64,000 nt of DNA from Mycobacterium paraffinicum (GCF_001907675.1 NZ_MPNT01000005.1:1-64000), one strand, 5' to 3'; shown: positions 33,523 through 44,854, counted from the stretch's first letter. Notes: generated from the letters alone by a model not told the origin. Numbers and translations are program-made.

Positions 33523-35352
33523 ATGGGTGGCTCAGAGCGTTCTGAATCATTCGGTACCCCCCGCGAGTCAGGCATGTCCAGCGGCGATGCTGCCGAATTG
33601 GAAGAATTACGCCGCGAGGCAGCGTTGCTGCGCGAGCAACTCGAGCATGCAGCCGGGGCGCAAGGCAGCGCCCGCTCTGCGCGCGATGTGCATCAGCTCG
33701 AAGCCCGGATCGATTCGCTGGCGGCCCGCAACTCGAAGTTGATGGAGACGCTCAAAGAGGCGCGCCAGCAACTACTCGCGCTGCGTGAGGAAGTCGACCG
33801 GCTCGGGCAGCCGCCGAGTGGCTACGGCGTGTTGCTGGGCTCGCACGAAGACGAGACGGTCGACGTGTTCACCTCGGGTCGCAAGATGCGGCTGACGTGC
33901 TCTCCCAACATCGACGTCGGATCGCTGCGGAAGGGCCAGACGGTGCGGCTCAACGAGGCGCTGACGGTCGTCGAGGCAGGCACGTTCGAATCCGTCGGCG
34001 AGATCTCGACGTTGCGCGAACTACTGGCCGACGGACACCGGGCGTTGGTCGTCGGTCATGCCGACGAAGAACGCATCGTGTGGCTCGCCGAGCCGCTGGT
34101 GGCCGAGGACCTGCCGGAGGGTCATCCCGACGCGCTCAACGACGACACCAGGCCGCGCAAGTTGCGGCCGGGCGACTCGTTGCTGGTGGACACCAAGGCC
34201 GGCTACGCGTTCGAGCGCATTCCCAAGGCCGAGGTCGAAGACCTGGTGCTGGAAGAGGTGCCCGACGTCAGCTACCAGGACATCGGTGGTCTGACGCGCC
34301 AGATCGAGCAGATCCGCGACGCCGTGGAGCTGCCGTTCCTGCACAAGGAGCTGTACCGGGAGTACGCGCTGCGCCCGCCGAAGGGTGTGCTGTTGTACGG
34401 CCCGCCCGGCTGCGGGAAGACGCTGATCGCCAAGGCGGTGGCGAATTCGTTGGCCAAGAAGATGGCCGAGGTCCGGGGTGACGACGCCCGCGAGGCGAAG
34501 TCTTACTTCCTCAACATCAAGGGCCCCGAGCTGCTGAACAAGTTCGTCGGTGAAACCGAGCGTCACATCCGGCTGATCTTCCAGCGGGCGCGGGAGAAGG
34601 CGTCCGAAGGAACGCCGGTGATCGTGTTCTTCGACGAGATGGACTCGATCTTCCGTACCCGCGGCACCGGCGTCTCGTCGGACGTCGAGACCACCGTCGT
34701 CCCGCAGTTGCTGAGCGAGATCGACGGCGTGGAGGGCCTCGAAAACGTCATCGTGATCGGCGCCTCCAACCGTGAGGACATGATCGACCCCGCGATCCTG
34801 CGGCCCGGCCGTCTGGACGTGAAGATCAAGATCGAGCGGCCGGATGCCGAAGCGGCGCAAGACATCTTCTCGAAGTACCTGGTCGAGTCGCTGCCGGTGC
34901 ACGCCGACGACCTCGCCGAGTTCGGGGGCGACCGGGCGGCCTGCATCGCCGCGATGATCGAGAAGGTCGTCGAGCGGATGTACGCCGAGATCGACGACAA
35001 CCGGTTCCTGGAGGTCACCTACGCCAACGGTGACAAGGAAGTCATGTACTTCAAGGACTTCAACTCCGGGGCGATGATCCAGAACGTCGTCGACCGGGCG
35101 AAGAAGAACGCGATCAAGTCGGTGCTCGAGACCGGGCAACCGGGTCTGCGCATCCAGCACCTGCTCGACTCGATCGTCGACGAGTTCGCCGAGAACGAGG
35201 ACCTGCCCAACACCACCAACCCCGATGACTGGGCGCGGATTTCGGGCAAGAAGGGCGAGCGGATCGTCTACATCCGCACCCTGGTCACCGGCAAGAGCTC
35301 GAGCGCATCGCGGGCCATCGACACCGAATCCAACCTGGGTCAGTACCTGTAG
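33523..35352 (+). CDS. mpa: Proteasomal ATPase Mpa (ARC)
   Basis: Mpa is the hexameric AAA+ unfoldase that captures pupylated proteins and feeds them to the 20S core. The 609 residues match the M. tuberculosis protein. Order: N-terminal coiled coil that binds Pup (about 20-95, [19 protein letters not shown] onward), two OB folds (about 95-240), AAA+ domain with Walker [12 protein letters not shown], Walker [11 protein letters not shown], and the arginine-finger region. The C-terminus ends GQYL, the penultimate Tyr motif that docks on the proteasome gate. A strong AAAGGAG ribosome binding site sets the start. Confidence 0.98.
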   Translation: MGGSERSESFGTPRESGMSSGDAAELEELRREAALLREQLEHAAGAQGSARSARDVHQLEARIDSLAARNSKLMETLKEARQQLLALREEVDRLGQPPSGYGVLLGSHEDETVDVFTSGRKMRLTCSPNIDVGSLRKGQTVRLNEALTVVEAGTFESVGEISTLRELLADGHRALVVGHADEERIVWLAEPLVAEDLPEGHPDALNDDTRPRKLRPGDSLLVDTKAGYAFERIPKAEVEDLVLEEVPDVSYQDIGGLTRQIEQIRDAVELPFLHKELYREYALRPPKGVLLYGPPGCGKTLIAKAVANSLAKKMAEVRGDDAREAKSYFLNIKGPELLNKFVGETERHIRLIFQRAREKASEGTPVIVFFDEMDSIFRTRGTGVSSDVETTVVPQLLSEIDGVEGLENVIVIGASNREDMIDPAILRPGRLDVKIKIERPDAEAAQDIFSKYLVESLPVHADDLAEFGGDRAACIAAMIEKVVERMYAEIDDNRFLEVTYANGDKEVMYFKDFNSGAMIQNVVDRAKKNAIKSVLETGQPGLRIQHLLDSIVDEFAENEDLPNTTNPDDWARISGKKGERIVYIRTLVTGKSSSASRAIDTESNLGQYL

Positions 35353-35371
35353 GGCTCCGCGCCGCGCCGCG

Positions 35372-35423
35372 CCTGAGGCCACGCACACGTCGTGGTTCGA
35401 GCGTGGCGCGGTGCCGCCTCAGG
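35372..35423. terminator. Bidirectional hairpin between convergent mpa and the gene at 35425
   Basis: CCTGAGGC (35372-35379) pairs with GCCTCAGG (35416-35423). An alternative inner stem pairs GCCACGC (35378-35384) with GCGTGGC (35401-35407). There is no T run. GC-rich hairpins of this kind between convergent genes are plausible mycobacterial terminators. Confidence 0.5.
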
Positions 35424-35424
35424 G

Positions 35425-36069
35425 TCAGTCGGTCACCAGCGAATAGCTGTTGGTCAGGTTGTCCTGCAACACCTGGGCCGCCCGGGTCCGCGTGTCGACG
35501 CGTAACTCGTCGGTGAGCACGCGCGGTTGGTAGGTCCACCCCGCCGGGAGGTCGAGCCGCTCGGCGAGCCCGGGCAGATCCGCTTGCGAGAGGTTGGGGT
35601 CGGCGACCTGGCTCAGGGTCTGCATCACCCAGTGCTGTCCTTGGGGGTCGATGAGCTCGTAGACCTGTTCGCCGGCGTTGAAGACGAAGATCGTGTGGCG
35701 ATTGACCTTGTTGGGGATGTAGGGCGCGGGGTTCATCGACGACAGCAGCACCGTGGCCTGCTGGATCATCTCGATCCCGCCGAAGGTCTTGGTGATCTGG
35801 GGGCCTTGGGCGTCCTTTTCGATGGCGTTCATCAGCCAGTACCGCGGACCGTTGAGCAGGGCTGCGGCCACGCCGTTTTCGGCGGCGATGGCGTGCGGGT
35901 CGAGCGCGGACCACAGCTCGGCGGGACAGTCGTTGAGCGGGAAGCTGTTGTAGACCGTTGCCTGCGGGCCGGCCTCGCCGGCGGTTACCAGCAGCACTTC
36001 GCCGTAGCGTTTTCCTGCCAGGTCGAGTGCGTGTTTGCCGACGGCGCGGTCGGACTCGGGGGCGGACAC
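35425..36069 (-). CDS. Conserved hypothetical protein (Rv2114-like)
   Basis: A 214-residue soluble protein from a GTG start, with no recognised domain. Segments such as YGEVLLVTAGEAGPQATVYN, NGPRYWLMNAIEKDA and PNKVNRHTIFVFNAGEQVYE look like a compact alpha/beta fold. Its place between mpa and dop is the same as Rv2114 in M. tuberculosis. TAACTT stands six bases before the start without a ribosome binding site, suggesting leaderless translation. A link to the Pup system is only positional. Confidence 0.8.
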   Translation of the reverse strand: MSAPESDRAVGKHALDLAGKRYGEVLLVTAGEAGPQATVYNSFPLNDCPAELWSALDPHAIAAENGVAAALLNGPRYWLMNAIEKDAQGPQITKTFGGIEMIQQATVLLSSMNPAPYIPNKVNRHTIFVFNAGEQVYELIDPQGQHWVMQTLSQVADPNLSQADLPGLAERLDLPAGWTYQPRVLTDELRVDTRTRAAQVLQDNLTNSYSLVTD

Positions 36070-36078
36070 ACGGTGAAG

Positions 36079-37263
36079 TTAGTCACTACCGTCGGTGCCG
36101 TCAACAGCGCGCGCGGTCGGCGCGACGGCGCCGCGGTAGCGGTTGCGGGCCGCCAGGGCCGTGTGCAGGTCGTCGATCAGCGGGTCGAGGAACATTCCCC
36201 GGTACTCGGCGTCGTCGACCGCGCGGGCGCTGATGTACATGAACGTCAGCGCGCCAAGGAACAGGCACATGTGGATCAGTGAATCCGGCGCCGGAAACGT
36301 GAAGCCGAACACCGTCGACGTGGTGGCGGTGTTGTGCGCCCATTCCTTGAGCAGCGGTGGCGTCAAGATGATCAGGCCGAGGATCAGATACATCGTCGCG
36401 CCGACGGCGGCCACCACCAGGATCTCGATGAGTTGTGAGGTCGCCAGCAGGAACACCACGTTGAGGCGTTCCGCGCGTTTCAGCGGGGTGCCGGCCGCGG
36501 GCTCATGCATCGTCGCAAACGGCGTGCCGGCAAGGTTGTCGCTGCCTTGGGGCAGCGACGCCGTCGACTTCAGCAGCGGCCGGACCCGTTCCACGGTCTT
36601 GGACACGACGAAGGTCCCCGCGATGCCGAGCAGGAAAATTATTGCGAGCGAGAGCCTTTCGCCGTTGATGTTCGCCGCCATCAGCCAGACGTAGGTGTTG
36701 AAGAACACCAACGCGGTCAGCAGCACGATCGGTAAGGCGCGCACCGCCAGCGTGCCGACGGTGGATAGGTGCTCCATCGTCATGCGCACCGCCCAGGCGA
36801 CCACCGACCCGACGCCGGTGCCTGTCAGCACCACCACCAGCACCAGGATGACGGCGTCCCGGGTCAACTGGACGGGGCCGGATTCGATGACACCGCACGC
36901 GACCGCGAGGGCCAGTGCCGCGGTCGCGACGGTCGCGCGGCTGCCCCCGCTCGACGTCCGCGACACCAGCCAACCGGCGAGCGCGGCCAGTGGGAGAGCG
37001 ATCGCGAGCAGCGTCAGGATCACCCACTGGTGGGCCGTCGGCGTTCCGTTGATGAAGACTTCGTTGCCGTCGCTGATGAAATAGACGCCCAGCAGGCAGA
37101 GCTCCACCGCCGCCCAGGCCGCCAGCGCGGGGGCGCACCGCGGCCACAATCGTCGCCACCGGCCCCGTCGGGTCAGCACCGACGGCAACCCGCGCTCCAA
37201 GAACCACTGTTCAGCCGCCGCTGCCCGCCCGCGGTCCGGCGTGCGGCGCCGAGTTGCGTTCAC
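36079..37263 (-). CDS. Multi-pass membrane protein (Rv2113-like)
   Basis: A 394-residue integral membrane protein with about eight hydrophobic segments, for example [42 protein letters not shown] and [15 protein letters not shown]. The N-terminus is basic and cytoplasmic. No transporter signature is recognised. It lies nine bases upstream of the Rv2114-like gene on the same strand, so the two may be one operon. TAGGGT is eight bases before the GTG start. Confidence 0.82.
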   Translation of the reverse strand: MNATRRRTPDRGRAAAAEQWFLERGLPSVLTRRGRWRRLWPRCAPALAAWAAVELCLLGVYFISDGNEVFINGTPTAHQWVILTLLAIALPLAALAGWLVSRTSSGGSRATVATAALALAVACGVIESGPVQLTRDAVILVLVVVLTGTGVGSVVAWAVRMTMEHLSTVGTLAVRALPIVLLTALVFFNTYVWLMAANINGERLSLAIIFLLGIAGTFVVSKTVERVRPLLKSTASLPQGSDNLAGTPFATMHEPAAGTPLKRAERLNVVFLLATSQLIEILVVAAVGATMYLILGLIILTPPLLKEWAHNTATTSTVFGFTFPAPDSLIHMCLFLGALTFMYISARAVDDAEYRGMFLDPLIDDLHTALAARNRYRGAVAPTARAVDGTDGSD

Positions 37264-37340
37264 ATCCGGTCACCCTAGTGGCGCAGCGACCTCCTGCCCG
37301 GCAGATTTCCCCCTGCGCGAGGGCAGATCGTCGTCCGGCC

Positions 37341-37346
37341 TACGCT
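37341..37346 (+). promoter_or_regulatory. Candidate -10 box of dop (leaderless)
   Basis: TACGCT is followed by six bases and the ATG at 37353. There is no Shine-Dalgarno sequence, so the box supports this ATG over the longer open frame from 37254. Confidence 0.5.
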
Positions 37347-37352
37347 GAACGC

Positions 37353-38861
37353 ATGCAACGGATTATCGGGACGGAGGTCGAGTACGGCATCTCGTCGCCG
37401 TCGGACCCGACCGCCAACCCGATCCTCACCTCGACCCAGGCGGTGCTGGCCTACGCGGCGGCCGCCGGCATTCAGCGCGCGAAGCGCACTCGCTGGGACT
37501 ACGAGGTGGAATCACCGTTGCGGGACGCCCGCGGTTTCGACCTGAGCCGTTCGGCCGGGCCGCCGCCGGTGGTCGACGCCGACGAGGTCGGCGCGGCCAA
37601 CATGATCCTGACCAACGGCGCGCGCCTCTACGTCGACCACGCCCACCCCGAGTACTCGGCGCCCGAGTGCACCGACCCGCTCGACGCGGTGATCTGGGAC
37701 AAGGCCGGCGAACGCGTCATGGAGGCCGCGGCCAGGCACGTCGCCAGCGTGCCCGGGGCCGCCAAGTTACAGCTCTACAAGAACAACGTCGACGGCAAGG
37801 GCGCTTCTTACGGGTCGCACGAGAACTACCTGATGTCGCGGCAGACGCCGTTTTCGTCGATCATCGCGGGACTGACCCCTTTTCTGGTGTCTCGCCAGGT
37901 GGTGACCGGCTCCGGCCGGGTCGGCATCGGGCCCTCCGGTGACGAGCCCGGCTTCCAGCTGTCGCAGCGCTCGGACTACATCGAGGTCGAGGTCGGCCTC
38001 GAGACCACCCTCAAGCGCGGGATCATCAACACCCGCGACGAACCGCACGCCGACGCGGACCGGTACCGCCGGCTGCACGTCATCATCGGCGACGCCAACC
38101 TCGCCGAGACGTCGACCTACCTGAAGCTGGGCACGACGGCGCTGGTGCTGGATTTGATCGAGGTCGGCCCGGAACACGGGATCGACTTGAGTGACCTGGT
38201 ACTGGCGCGGCCGGTGCACGCCGTCCATGCGATCAGCCGCGATCCGTCGCTGCGAGTCGCCGTGGCGCTGGCCGACGGGCGGGAATTGACGGGCCTTGCG
38301 TTGCAACGGATTTACCTGGATCGGGTGGCGAAGCTCGTCGACAGCCGTGACCCCGATCCCCGCGCGGCCGACATCGTGGAGACCTGGGCGCAGGTGCTCG
38401 ACCAACTCGAGCGGGACCCGATGGAATGCGCCGAGGTGCTCGACTGGCCCGCCAAGCTGCGGCTGCTCGAGGGTTTCCGCCAGCGCGAGAACCTGAACTG
38501 GTCGGCGCCGCGGCTGCACCTCGTCGACCTGCAGTATTCCGATGTCCGGCTGGACAAGGGCCTGTACAACCGGCTCGTCGCCCGCGGTTCGATGAAGCGG
38601 CTGGTCACCGAGCACCAGGTGCTGGAGGCGGTGGACAACCCGCCGACCGACACGCGGGCGTACTTCCGCGGCGAGTGCCTGCGCAGGTTCGGCGCCGACA
38701 TCGCCGCGGCCAGCTGGGACTCGGTGATCTTCGACCTCGGCGGTGATTCGTTGGTGCGCATTCCGACGCTGGAGCCGCTGCGGGGCAGCAAGGCGCACGT
38801 CGGGGCGCTGCTGGACTCGGTGGATAGCGCCGCGGAACTGGTTGAACAACTCACCAGCTGA
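37353..38861 (+). CDS. dop: Pup deamidase/depupylase Dop
   Basis: Dop converts the C-terminal Gln of Pup to Glu and also removes Pup from substrates. The 502-residue protein has the carboxylate-amine ligase-like fold shared with PafA: start [13 protein letters not shown] (metal-binding Glu), [24 protein letters not shown] with the catalytic Asp, [18 protein letters not shown], and [15 protein letters not shown]. The stretch after TEVEYG (about residues 35-75, [16 protein letters not shown] onward) is the extra Dop-loop region absent from PafA. It is the first gene of the dop-pup-prcB-prcA cluster. Confidence 0.97.
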   Translation: MQRIIGTEVEYGISSPSDPTANPILTSTQAVLAYAAAAGIQRAKRTRWDYEVESPLRDARGFDLSRSAGPPPVVDADEVGAANMILTNGARLYVDHAHPEYSAPECTDPLDAVIWDKAGERVMEAAARHVASVPGAAKLQLYKNNVDGKGASYGSHENYLMSRQTPFSSIIAGLTPFLVSRQVVTGSGRVGIGPSGDEPGFQLSQRSDYIEVEVGLETTLKRGIINTRDEPHADADRYRRLHVIIGDANLAETSTYLKLGTTALVLDLIEVGPEHGIDLSDLVLARPVHAVHAISRDPSLRVAVALADGRELTGLALQRIYLDRVAKLVDSRDPDPRAADIVETWAQVLDQLERDPMECAEVLDWPAKLRLLEGFRQRENLNWSAPRLHLVDLQYSDVRLDKGLYNRLVARGSMKRLVTEHQVLEAVDNPPTDTRAYFRGECLRRFGADIAAASWDSVIFDLGGDSLVRIPTLEPLRGSKAHVGALLDSVDSAAELVEQLTS

Positions 38862-38976
38862 GCCGGTTAAACCGGGGAACGCCGGCGTTGACCGGTAGGG
38901 TAGAGATACCAGCGAGCAGTGTGGCTTAAAGGCAAGCAAGCCGCTGAACAAGTTCAGATGAAGCAGGAGGCCGGCG

Positions 38977-39171
38977 ATGGCTCAAGAGCAGACCAAGCGT
39001 GGCGGTGGTGGTGGCGACGACGACGATCTCGCCGACGGCACGGCCGCGGGCCAGGAGCGCCGCGAGAAGCTCGCCGAGGACACCGACGATCTGCTCGACG
39101 AGATCGACGACGTCCTCGAAGAGAACGCCGAAGATTTCGTCCGGGCGTACGTCCAAAAGGGCGGACAGTGA
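38977..39171 (+). CDS. pup: Prokaryotic ubiquitin-like protein Pup
   Basis: Pup is the 64-residue, largely disordered tag that marks proteins for the mycobacterial proteasome. The sequence starts [17 protein letters not shown] and has the helical Mpa-binding part [20 protein letters not shown]. It ends in GGQ, so the C-terminal Gln must be deamidated by Dop before PafA can use it. CAGGAGG precedes the ATG. The stop overlaps the prcB GTG. The 115 bases after dop contain the 14-base palindrome ctgaacaagttcag (38944-38957), of unknown role. Confidence 0.99.
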   Translation: MAQEQTKRGGGGGDDDDLADGTAAGQERREKLAEDTDDLLDEIDDVLEENAEDFVRAYVQKGGQ

Positions 39172-40061
39172 CCTGGCCCTCCTCCGATCGCCTGTCCACT
39201 AACTTCCCATTCCCGGGTTCGGCCCTTTCCAGAAATCCCGCCGTAGACCTGTCGTCGTTTGCTGAATTCCTGCGCCGCCAGGCGCCGGAGCTGCTGCCGG
39301 CGAGCCTCGGCGGCAGCGCCCGTTCCGATGGGATGGGCTCGCAGCTGCCGCACGGCACCACGATCGTCGCCCTGAAATATCCGGGCGGCGTCGTCATCGC
39401 CGGGGACCGCCGCTCCACCCAGGGCAACATGATCGCCGGGCGCGACGTGAAAAAGGTGTATATCACCGATGACTACACCGCGACGGGCATCGCGGGCACC
39501 GCGGCGATCGCCGTCGAGTTCGCCCGCCTCTACGCCGTGGAACTCGAGCACTACGAAAAGCTCGAGGGAGTGCCGCTGACGTTTGCCGGCAAGGTGAACC
39601 GGCTGGCGATCATGGTGCGCGGAAACCTGGCCGCCGCGATGCAGGGCCTGGTGGCTCTACCGTTGCTGGCGGGCTACGACATCCACTCGCCTGACCCCGA
39701 GGGCGCCGGCCGGATCGTCTCGTTCGACGCCGCCGGCGGCTGGAACTTGGAGGAAGAGGGCTATCAGTCGGTGGGGTCGGGCTCGATCTTCGCCAAGTCC
39801 TCCATCAAGAAGTTGTACTCGCGGGTCGTCGACGCCGATTCCGCGGTGCGGGTGGCCGTCGAGGCGCTCTACGACGCCGCCGACGACGACTCCGCCACCG
39901 GCGGGCCCGACCTGGTGCGCGGCATCTACCCGACGGCGGTCACCATCGGCGCCGAGGGGGCGACCGAGGTGCCCGAGCGCCGAATCGCCGAGCTTGCCCG
40001 CGAGGTGATCGAAAGCCGCTCACGCGCAGACACTTTCGGCCCCGATGGCGGTGAGAAGTGA
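39168..40061 (+). CDS. prcB: Proteasome subunit beta PrcB
   Basis: PrcB is the catalytic subunit of the 20S proteasome. The 297-residue precursor carries a 63-residue propeptide ending in HG; autocleavage exposes Thr64 ([11 protein letters not shown]) as the nucleophile. Other core parts are [17 protein letters not shown] (catalytic Asp and Arg), [14 protein letters not shown] (Lys/Arg region) and [11 protein letters not shown]. It begins with a GTG inside the pup stop and ends overlapping prcA, so the subunits are translated in tandem. Confidence 0.98.
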   Translation: MTWPSSDRLSTNFPFPGSALSRNPAVDLSSFAEFLRRQAPELLPASLGGSARSDGMGSQLPHGTTIVALKYPGGVVIAGDRRSTQGNMIAGRDVKKVYITDDYTATGIAGTAAIAVEFARLYAVELEHYEKLEGVPLTFAGKVNRLAIMVRGNLAAAMQGLVALPLLAGYDIHSPDPEGAGRIVSFDAAGGWNLEEEGYQSVGSGSIFAKSSIKKLYSRVVDADSAVRVAVEALYDAADDDSATGGPDLVRGIYPTAVTIGAEGATEVPERRIAELAREVIESRSRADTFGPDGGEK

Positions 40062-40831
40062 GTTTCCCGTATTTCATATCGCCCGAGCAGGCGATGCGCG
40101 AGCGCAGCGAGCTCGCCCGCAAAGGCATCGCACGCGGCAAGAGCGTGGTGGCGCTGGTCTACGCCGGAGGTGTGCTTTTCGTGGCGGAGAACCCGTCGCG
40201 ATCCCTGCAGAAGATCAGTGAGCTCTACGATCGCGTGGGCTTCGCGGCCGCCGGCAAGTTCAACGAATTCGACAACCTGCGCCGCGGCGGAATCCAGTTC
40301 GCCGACACCCGGGGCTATGCCTATGACCGCCGCGACGTCACGGGACGCCAGCTGGCCAACGTGTACGCGCAAACCCTGGGCACCATCTTCACCGAGCAGG
40401 CCAAGCCGTACGAGGTGGAATTGTGCGTCGCCGAGGTCGCGCACTACGGCGAGACGAAACCACCTGAGCTGTACCGCATCACCTACGACGGGTCGATCGC
40501 CGACGAGCCGCACTTCGTGGTGATGGGCGGCACTACCGAGCCGATTACCACTGCGCTCAAGGATTCCTACGCCGAGAACGCCGACCTGCGCGAAGCGACC
40601 AAGATCGCCGTCAAGGCGCTGCGCGCCAGCGGCACGGACGGTTCCGGCGGGGATCAGCCCTCTCCGGACGTGGGCAGCCTGGAGGTCGCCATCCTGGACG
40701 TCAACCGGCCGCGACGCGCCTTCCGGCGCATCAACCGGGCCACGCTGGAAGGCCTGCTGCAAGAGGGCGATTCGAAGCAGCCGGGAACCAACGGCGAAGC
40801 GCGCGAATCCAACGGCGACTCCGCGGGCTGA
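40058..40831 (+). CDS. prcA: Proteasome subunit alpha PrcA
   Basis: PrcA forms the outer rings of the 20S core and gates entry. The 257 residues begin [20 protein letters not shown], the N-terminal gate and helix H0, followed by [20 protein letters not shown] and the conserved fold to LEGLLQ. The C-terminal 25 residues are a disordered acidic tail. A GTG start overlaps the prcB stop (GTGA). In H37Rv I recall PE/PPE genes after prcA; here pafA follows after 179 bases. Confidence 0.98.
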   Translation: MSFPYFISPEQAMRERSELARKGIARGKSVVALVYAGGVLFVAENPSRSLQKISELYDRVGFAAAGKFNEFDNLRRGGIQFADTRGYAYDRRDVTGRQLANVYAQTLGTIFTEQAKPYEVELCVAEVAHYGETKPPELYRITYDGSIADEPHFVVMGGTTEPITTALKDSYAENADLREATKIAVKALRASGTDGSGGDQPSPDVGSLEVAILDVNRPRRAFRRINRATLEGLLQEGDSKQPGTNGEARESNGDSAG

Positions 40832-40997
40832 CTCGGGCCCACCTCGTCCGCTTTTCGCTATGGGCTGAACATCGGGGCCGCTGGTGTCGGAGCTGCCGAC
40901 GTCCCGTTACGGTCCCCAAGTGCGGTCCTGGCGGGCCGCGCGAAACTCGTTCGCAACCGTAGGCGCGGCTTCCGCACCGTCCCGGTCGGACAACCAG

Positions 40998-41003
40998 TAC
41001 CCT
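40998..41003 (+). promoter_or_regulatory. Candidate -10 box of pafA (leaderless)
   Basis: TACCCT is followed by seven bases and the GTG at 41011, without a ribosome binding site. Confidence 0.5.
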
Positions 41004-41010
41004 CGATTAC

Positions 41011-42369
41011 GTGCAGCGACGAATTATGGGCATCGAGACCGAGTTCGGTGTCACCTGCACCTTCCACGGTCATCGCCGCCTGTCCCCGGACGAGGTCGCC
41101 CGCTATCTCTTCCGGCGGGTCGTGTCGTGGGGGCGCAGCTCCAACGTTTTTCTTCGCAACGGCGCCCGCCTGTACCTTGACGTGGGCAGTCACCCCGAGT
41201 ACGCGACGGCCGAGTGCGACAGCCTGGTGCAGCTGGTCACCCATGACCGGGCCGGCGAATGGGTGCTGGAAGACCTGCTGATCGACGCCGAGCAGCGCCT
41301 GGCCGACGAGGGCATCGGTGGCGACATCTACCTGTTCAAGAACAACACCGACTCGGCCGGCAACTCCTACGGCTGCCACGAGAACTACCTGATTGTGCGG
41401 GCCGGTGAGTTCTCCCGGATCTCCGACGTGCTGCTGCCGTTCCTGGTTACGCGCCAGCTGATCTGCGGGGCCGGCAAGGTGCTGCAGACCCCTAAGGCGG
41501 CGACGTTCTGCCTGTCCCAGCGGGCCGAGCACATCTGGGAGGGCGTCTCCTCGGCCACCACCCGCAGCCGGCCGATCATCAACACCCGGGACGAGCCGCA
41601 CGCCGACGCCGAGAAGTACCGGCGGCTGCACGTGATCGTCGGCGACTCCAACATGTGCGAGACCACCACCATGCTCAAGGTGGGAACCGCCGCGTTGGTG
41701 CTGGAGATGATCGAGGCCGGCGTCCCGTTCCGCGACTTCTCGCTGGACAACCCGATCCGCGCCATCCGCGAGGTCAGCCACGACGTCACCGGTCGGCGGC
41801 CCGTGCGGCTGGCCGGCGGCCGGCAGGCCAGCGCCCTGGACATCCAGCGCGAGTACTACACCCGTGCCGTCGAACACCTGCAGACCCGGGAGCCCAACGC
41901 CCAGATCGAGCAGGTCGTCGACCTGTGGGGGCGTCAGCTCGACGCCGTCGAGAGCCAGGACTTCGCCAAGGTGGACACCGAGATCGACTGGGTGATCAAG
42001 CGCAAGCTGTTCCAGCGCTACCAGGACCGCTACAACATGGAGTTGTCCGACCCCAAGATCGCTCAGCTGGACCTGGCCTACCACGACATCAAGCGCGGGC
42101 GCGGCGTGTTCGACCTGCTGCAGCGCAAGGGCCTGGCGGCCCGCGTCACCACCGACGAGGAGATCGCGGAGGCCGTCGACCACCCGCCGCAGACCACCCG
42201 GGCGCGGCTGCGCGGTGAGTTCATCAGCGCCGCTCAGGCCGCGGGCCGCGACTTCACCGTCGACTGGGTGCACCTCAAGCTCAACGACCAGGCCCAGCGG
42301 ACCGTGCTGTGCAAGGACCCGTTCCGGGCGGTCGACGAGCGGGTCAAGCGGCTGATCGCCAGCATGTAG
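41011..42369 (+). CDS. pafA: Pup-protein ligase PafA
   Basis: PafA joins deamidated Pup to substrate lysines using ATP. At 452 residues it equals the M. tuberculosis protein. The start [16 protein letters not shown] carries the catalytic/metal Glu residues. Further motifs are [20 protein letters not shown] (catalytic Asp), [18 protein letters not shown] and [15 protein letters not shown], all shared with Dop. The C-terminal domain (about 400-452) shapes the Pup groove. It lies apart from prcA behind its own apparent promoter. Confidence 0.98.
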   Translation: MQRRIMGIETEFGVTCTFHGHRRLSPDEVARYLFRRVVSWGRSSNVFLRNGARLYLDVGSHPEYATAECDSLVQLVTHDRAGEWVLEDLLIDAEQRLADEGIGGDIYLFKNNTDSAGNSYGCHENYLIVRAGEFSRISDVLLPFLVTRQLICGAGKVLQTPKAATFCLSQRAEHIWEGVSSATTRSRPIINTRDEPHADAEKYRRLHVIVGDSNMCETTTMLKVGTAALVLEMIEAGVPFRDFSLDNPIRAIREVSHDVTGRRPVRLAGGRQASALDIQREYYTRAVEHLQTREPNAQIEQVVDLWGRQLDAVESQDFAKVDTEIDWVIKRKLFQRYQDRYNMELSDPKIAQLDLAYHDIKRGRGVFDLLQRKGLAARVTTDEEIAEAVDHPPQTTRARLRGEFISAAQAAGRDFTVDWVHLKLNDQAQRTVLCKDPFRAVDERVKRLIASM

Positions 42370-42520
42370 CTCGACCGCTCCGGTGCTCGAGCCACAAACT
42401 TGATATCGCGGGCGCTATCAAATCCGTCGAGCCGGTGGTCCCGGCGAACCCGTGACTGATGTGCCAATTGTGAAAATTGCGACGCGCCAACCGGTGCAGG
42501 CGCGCGGCGGGCGCCGGCTA

Positions 42521-42526
42521 TAACCT
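42521..42526 (+). promoter_or_regulatory. Candidate -10 box of pafB (leaderless)
   Basis: TAACCT (within TATAACCT) is followed by seven bases and the ATG at 42534. The lack of a Shine-Dalgarno sequence suggests a leaderless pafBC transcript. Confidence 0.5.
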
Positions 42527-42533
42527 GGTGCGA

Positions 42534-43526
42534 ATGGCAACCTCGAAAGTCGAGCGGTTGGTCAATCTCGTCATCGCCCTGCTGTCCACCCGCGGCTACA
42601 TCAGCGCGGAGAAGATCAGGTCCAGCGTGGCCGGTTACGCGGACAGCCCGAGCGCCGAGGCCTTCTCGCGCATGTTCGAGCGGGACAAGAACGAGCTGCG
42701 CGACCTGGGCATCCCGCTCGAGGTCGGCCGGGCGTCGGCGATGGATCCGACCGAGGGATACCGGATCAACCGGGACGCCTACGCGCTGCCGGCGGTCGAG
42801 CTGACCCCCGACGAGGCGGCCGCGGTAGCCGTCGCGACCCAACTGTGGGAGTCACCCGAATTGATCACCGCCACCCAGGGTGCGCTGCTCAAGCTGCGTG
42901 CCGCCGGCGTGGACGTCGACCCAGATGCGCCGGTGGCCATCGCCTCACCGGCCGGGGTGCCCGGGCTGCGCGGCTCGGAAGAGGTTCTCGGAGTCCTGCT
43001 GTCGGCCATCGATTCCCGGCAGGCGGTGCAATTCCCGCACCGGCCGTCGCGCGCCGAGCCGTACAGCCTGCGCACCGTGGAGCCGTGGGGCGTCGTCACC
43101 CAGAAGGGCCGCTGGTACCTGGTGGGGCACGATCGCGACCGCGACGCCACCCGCACCTTCCGGCTGTCGCGGATCGGCGCCGAGGTCCGGCCGATCGGGC
43201 CGCCCGGGGCGGTGGTGGTGCCCGCGGATGTGGACTTGCGCCAGATCGTGGCCCGGACGATCGCCGAGACGCCGACCGGTGGGCTGGCGCGGGTCTGGGT
43301 CGCCGACGGACGGGCCACCGCGCTGCGCCGCGCCGGGAGGTCTACCGGCACGCGGCAACTGGGCGACCGCGACGGCGAGGTGATCGAACTGGAGATCGGG
43401 TCCAGCGATCGGCTGGCGAGCGACATCGCCGGTTATGGGGCCGACGCGGTCGTGCTCGAGCCGCAGCAGCTGCGCGAGGACGTGCTGGCGCGGCTTCGCT
43501 CGCACGTGGACGGGGGGCTGTCGTGA
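42534..43526 (+). CDS. pafB: WYL-domain regulator PafB
   Basis: PafB acts with PafC as a heterodimeric transcription activator of the mycobacterial DNA damage response. The 330-residue protein has an N-terminal winged helix-turn-helix (SKVERLVNLVIALLSTRGYISAEKI ... AFSRMFERDKNELRDLGI), a central WYL domain with RTVEPWGVVTQKGRWYLVGHDRD, and a WCX C-terminal domain. The frame overlaps pafC by four bases. It is beside pafA, hence its name, but is not needed for pupylation as far as is known. Confidence 0.96.
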   Translation: MATSKVERLVNLVIALLSTRGYISAEKIRSSVAGYADSPSAEAFSRMFERDKNELRDLGIPLEVGRASAMDPTEGYRINRDAYALPAVELTPDEAAAVAVATQLWESPELITATQGALLKLRAAGVDVDPDAPVAIASPAGVPGLRGSEEVLGVLLSAIDSRQAVQFPHRPSRAEPYSLRTVEPWGVVTQKGRWYLVGHDRDRDATRTFRLSRIGAEVRPIGPPGAVVVPADVDLRQIVARTIAETPTGGLARVWVADGRATALRRAGRSTGTRQLGDRDGEVIELEIGSSDRLASDIAGYGADAVVLEPQQLREDVLARLRSHVDGGLS

Positions 43527-44494
43527 CTGCCATATCCACGCGCCTGATCCGGCTGCTCAACATGGTGCCGTACTTCCAAGCCAACCCGCGGGTCACCCGG
43601 ACCAAAGCGGCCGCCGACCTCGGAGTGTCCGCCAAGCAACTGGAAGAGGATCTCAACCAGCTCTGGATGTGCGGGCTGCCCGGCTACTACCCGGGCGATT
43701 TGATCGACTTCCAGTTCGCCGGCGACACCATCGAGGTCACCTTCTCCGCGGGCATCGACCGGCCGCTGAAGCTCACCTCGCCGGAGGCCACCGGTCTGCT
43801 CGTGGCCCTGCGCGCGCTCGCCGACATTCCCGGCGTGGTGGATCCGGAGGCGGCGCGCAGCGCAATCGCCAAGATCGAGGCCGCGGCCGGCGCCGTCGGG
43901 CACGACGCCACCGGGTCGGCGGCTGCGGTCGCGGAGCAGGCGCCCGCGGAGAGCCACGCCGCGGCCGCGGTGCGCACGGCGGTGCAGTCCAAACACGCGC
44001 TGGCCATCGACTATTACTCCGCCTCGCACGACACCTTGACCAGCCGGATCGTCGACCCCATCCGCGTGCTGCTGATCGGCGGCCACAGCTACCTGGAGGC
44101 CTGGTCGCGGGAGGCCGAAGGGGTGCGGCTGTTCCGCTTCGACCGGATCGTCGACGCCACCGAGTTGGACGAGCCGGCCGCGCCACCCGAGCTGGCGCTG
44201 CAGGCGCCGCCGGACACATCCCTGTTCGACGGCGACCCGTCGCTCCCGTCGGCGAAGCTGCGGATCGCGCCGTCGGCGTCGTGGATGTTCGAGTACTACC
44301 CGATGCGCGAAGTGCGTGAGCTGCCGGACGGTTCCTGGGAGGCGGTGATGACCTACGCCTCCGAGGACTGGATGACCCGGCTGGTGCTGGGCTTCGGGGC
44401 TGCGGTGCGGGTGCTTGAACCGGAGTCCCTGGCAGGTCGTGTCCGGGGTGCGGCGGCGGAGGCCCTCGACTCCTACCGGGACCTCACCCCCTGA
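43523..44494 (+). CDS. pafC: WYL-domain regulator PafC
   Basis: The partner of PafB, 323 residues. N-terminal winged helix: TRLIRLLNMVPYFQANPRVTRTKAAADLGVSAKQLEEDL. The WYL domain includes KHALAIDYYSASHDTLTSRIVDPIRV and SYLEAWSREAEGVRLFRFDRI, followed by the WCX domain. It starts with a GTG inside the pafB stop. An Ala/Glu-rich linker of about 30 residues (GSAAAVAEQAPAESHAAAAV) separates the domains. Confidence 0.96.
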   Translation: MTAISTRLIRLLNMVPYFQANPRVTRTKAAADLGVSAKQLEEDLNQLWMCGLPGYYPGDLIDFQFAGDTIEVTFSAGIDRPLKLTSPEATGLLVALRALADIPGVVDPEAARSAIAKIEAAAGAVGHDATGSAAAVAEQAPAESHAAAAVRTAVQSKHALAIDYYSASHDTLTSRIVDPIRVLLIGGHSYLEAWSREAEGVRLFRFDRIVDATELDEPAAPPELALQAPPDTSLFDGDPSLPSAKLRIAPSASWMFEYYPMREVRELPDGSWEAVMTYASEDWMTRLVLGFGAAVRVLEPESLAGRVRGAAAEALDSYRDLTP

Positions 44495-44566
44495 GGCCAC
44501 GGCGCGGTCGGTCCGGTGTATCGCCGCACTGCGGTAGCATCGGGTAGACGTCTGGAGGTAATCAAA

Positions 44567-44854
44567 GTGGGCAGTCTTAGTCCGTGGCACTGGGCGATCC
44601 TCGCTGTGGTGGTGATCCTGCTCTTCGGTGCCAAGAAGCTCCCCGATGCAGCACGTTCGTTGGGCAAGTCGATGCGCATCTTCAAGTCTGAGCTGCGCGA
44701 AATGCAGACCGAGAACAAAGCCGAGTCGTCGGCTTTGGAGACCAACAGCACGACCAACAGCGCCCCCTCCGCGGCGAACCCCACTCCCGTGCAGTCGCAG
44801 CGCGTCGACGCTCCGGCGGCCGAGCAGGGGCACTCCGAAGCCCGCCCTGCGTAG
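44567..44854 (+). CDS. tatA: Sec-independent translocase subunit TatA
   Basis: TatA oligomers form the pore of the twin-arginine translocase. The 95-residue protein has one N-terminal membrane helix ([21 protein letters not shown], with the FGAKKLPD hinge) and an amphipathic helix ([20 protein letters not shown]), then a polar tail. GGAGG stands about ten bases before the GTG start. It is followed by tatC after 45 bases. No tatB is in the window. Confidence 0.97.
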   Translation: MGSLSPWHWAILAVVVILLFGAKKLPDAARSLGKSMRIFKSELREMQTENKAESSALETNSTTNSAPSAANPTPVQSQRVDAPAAEQGHSEARPA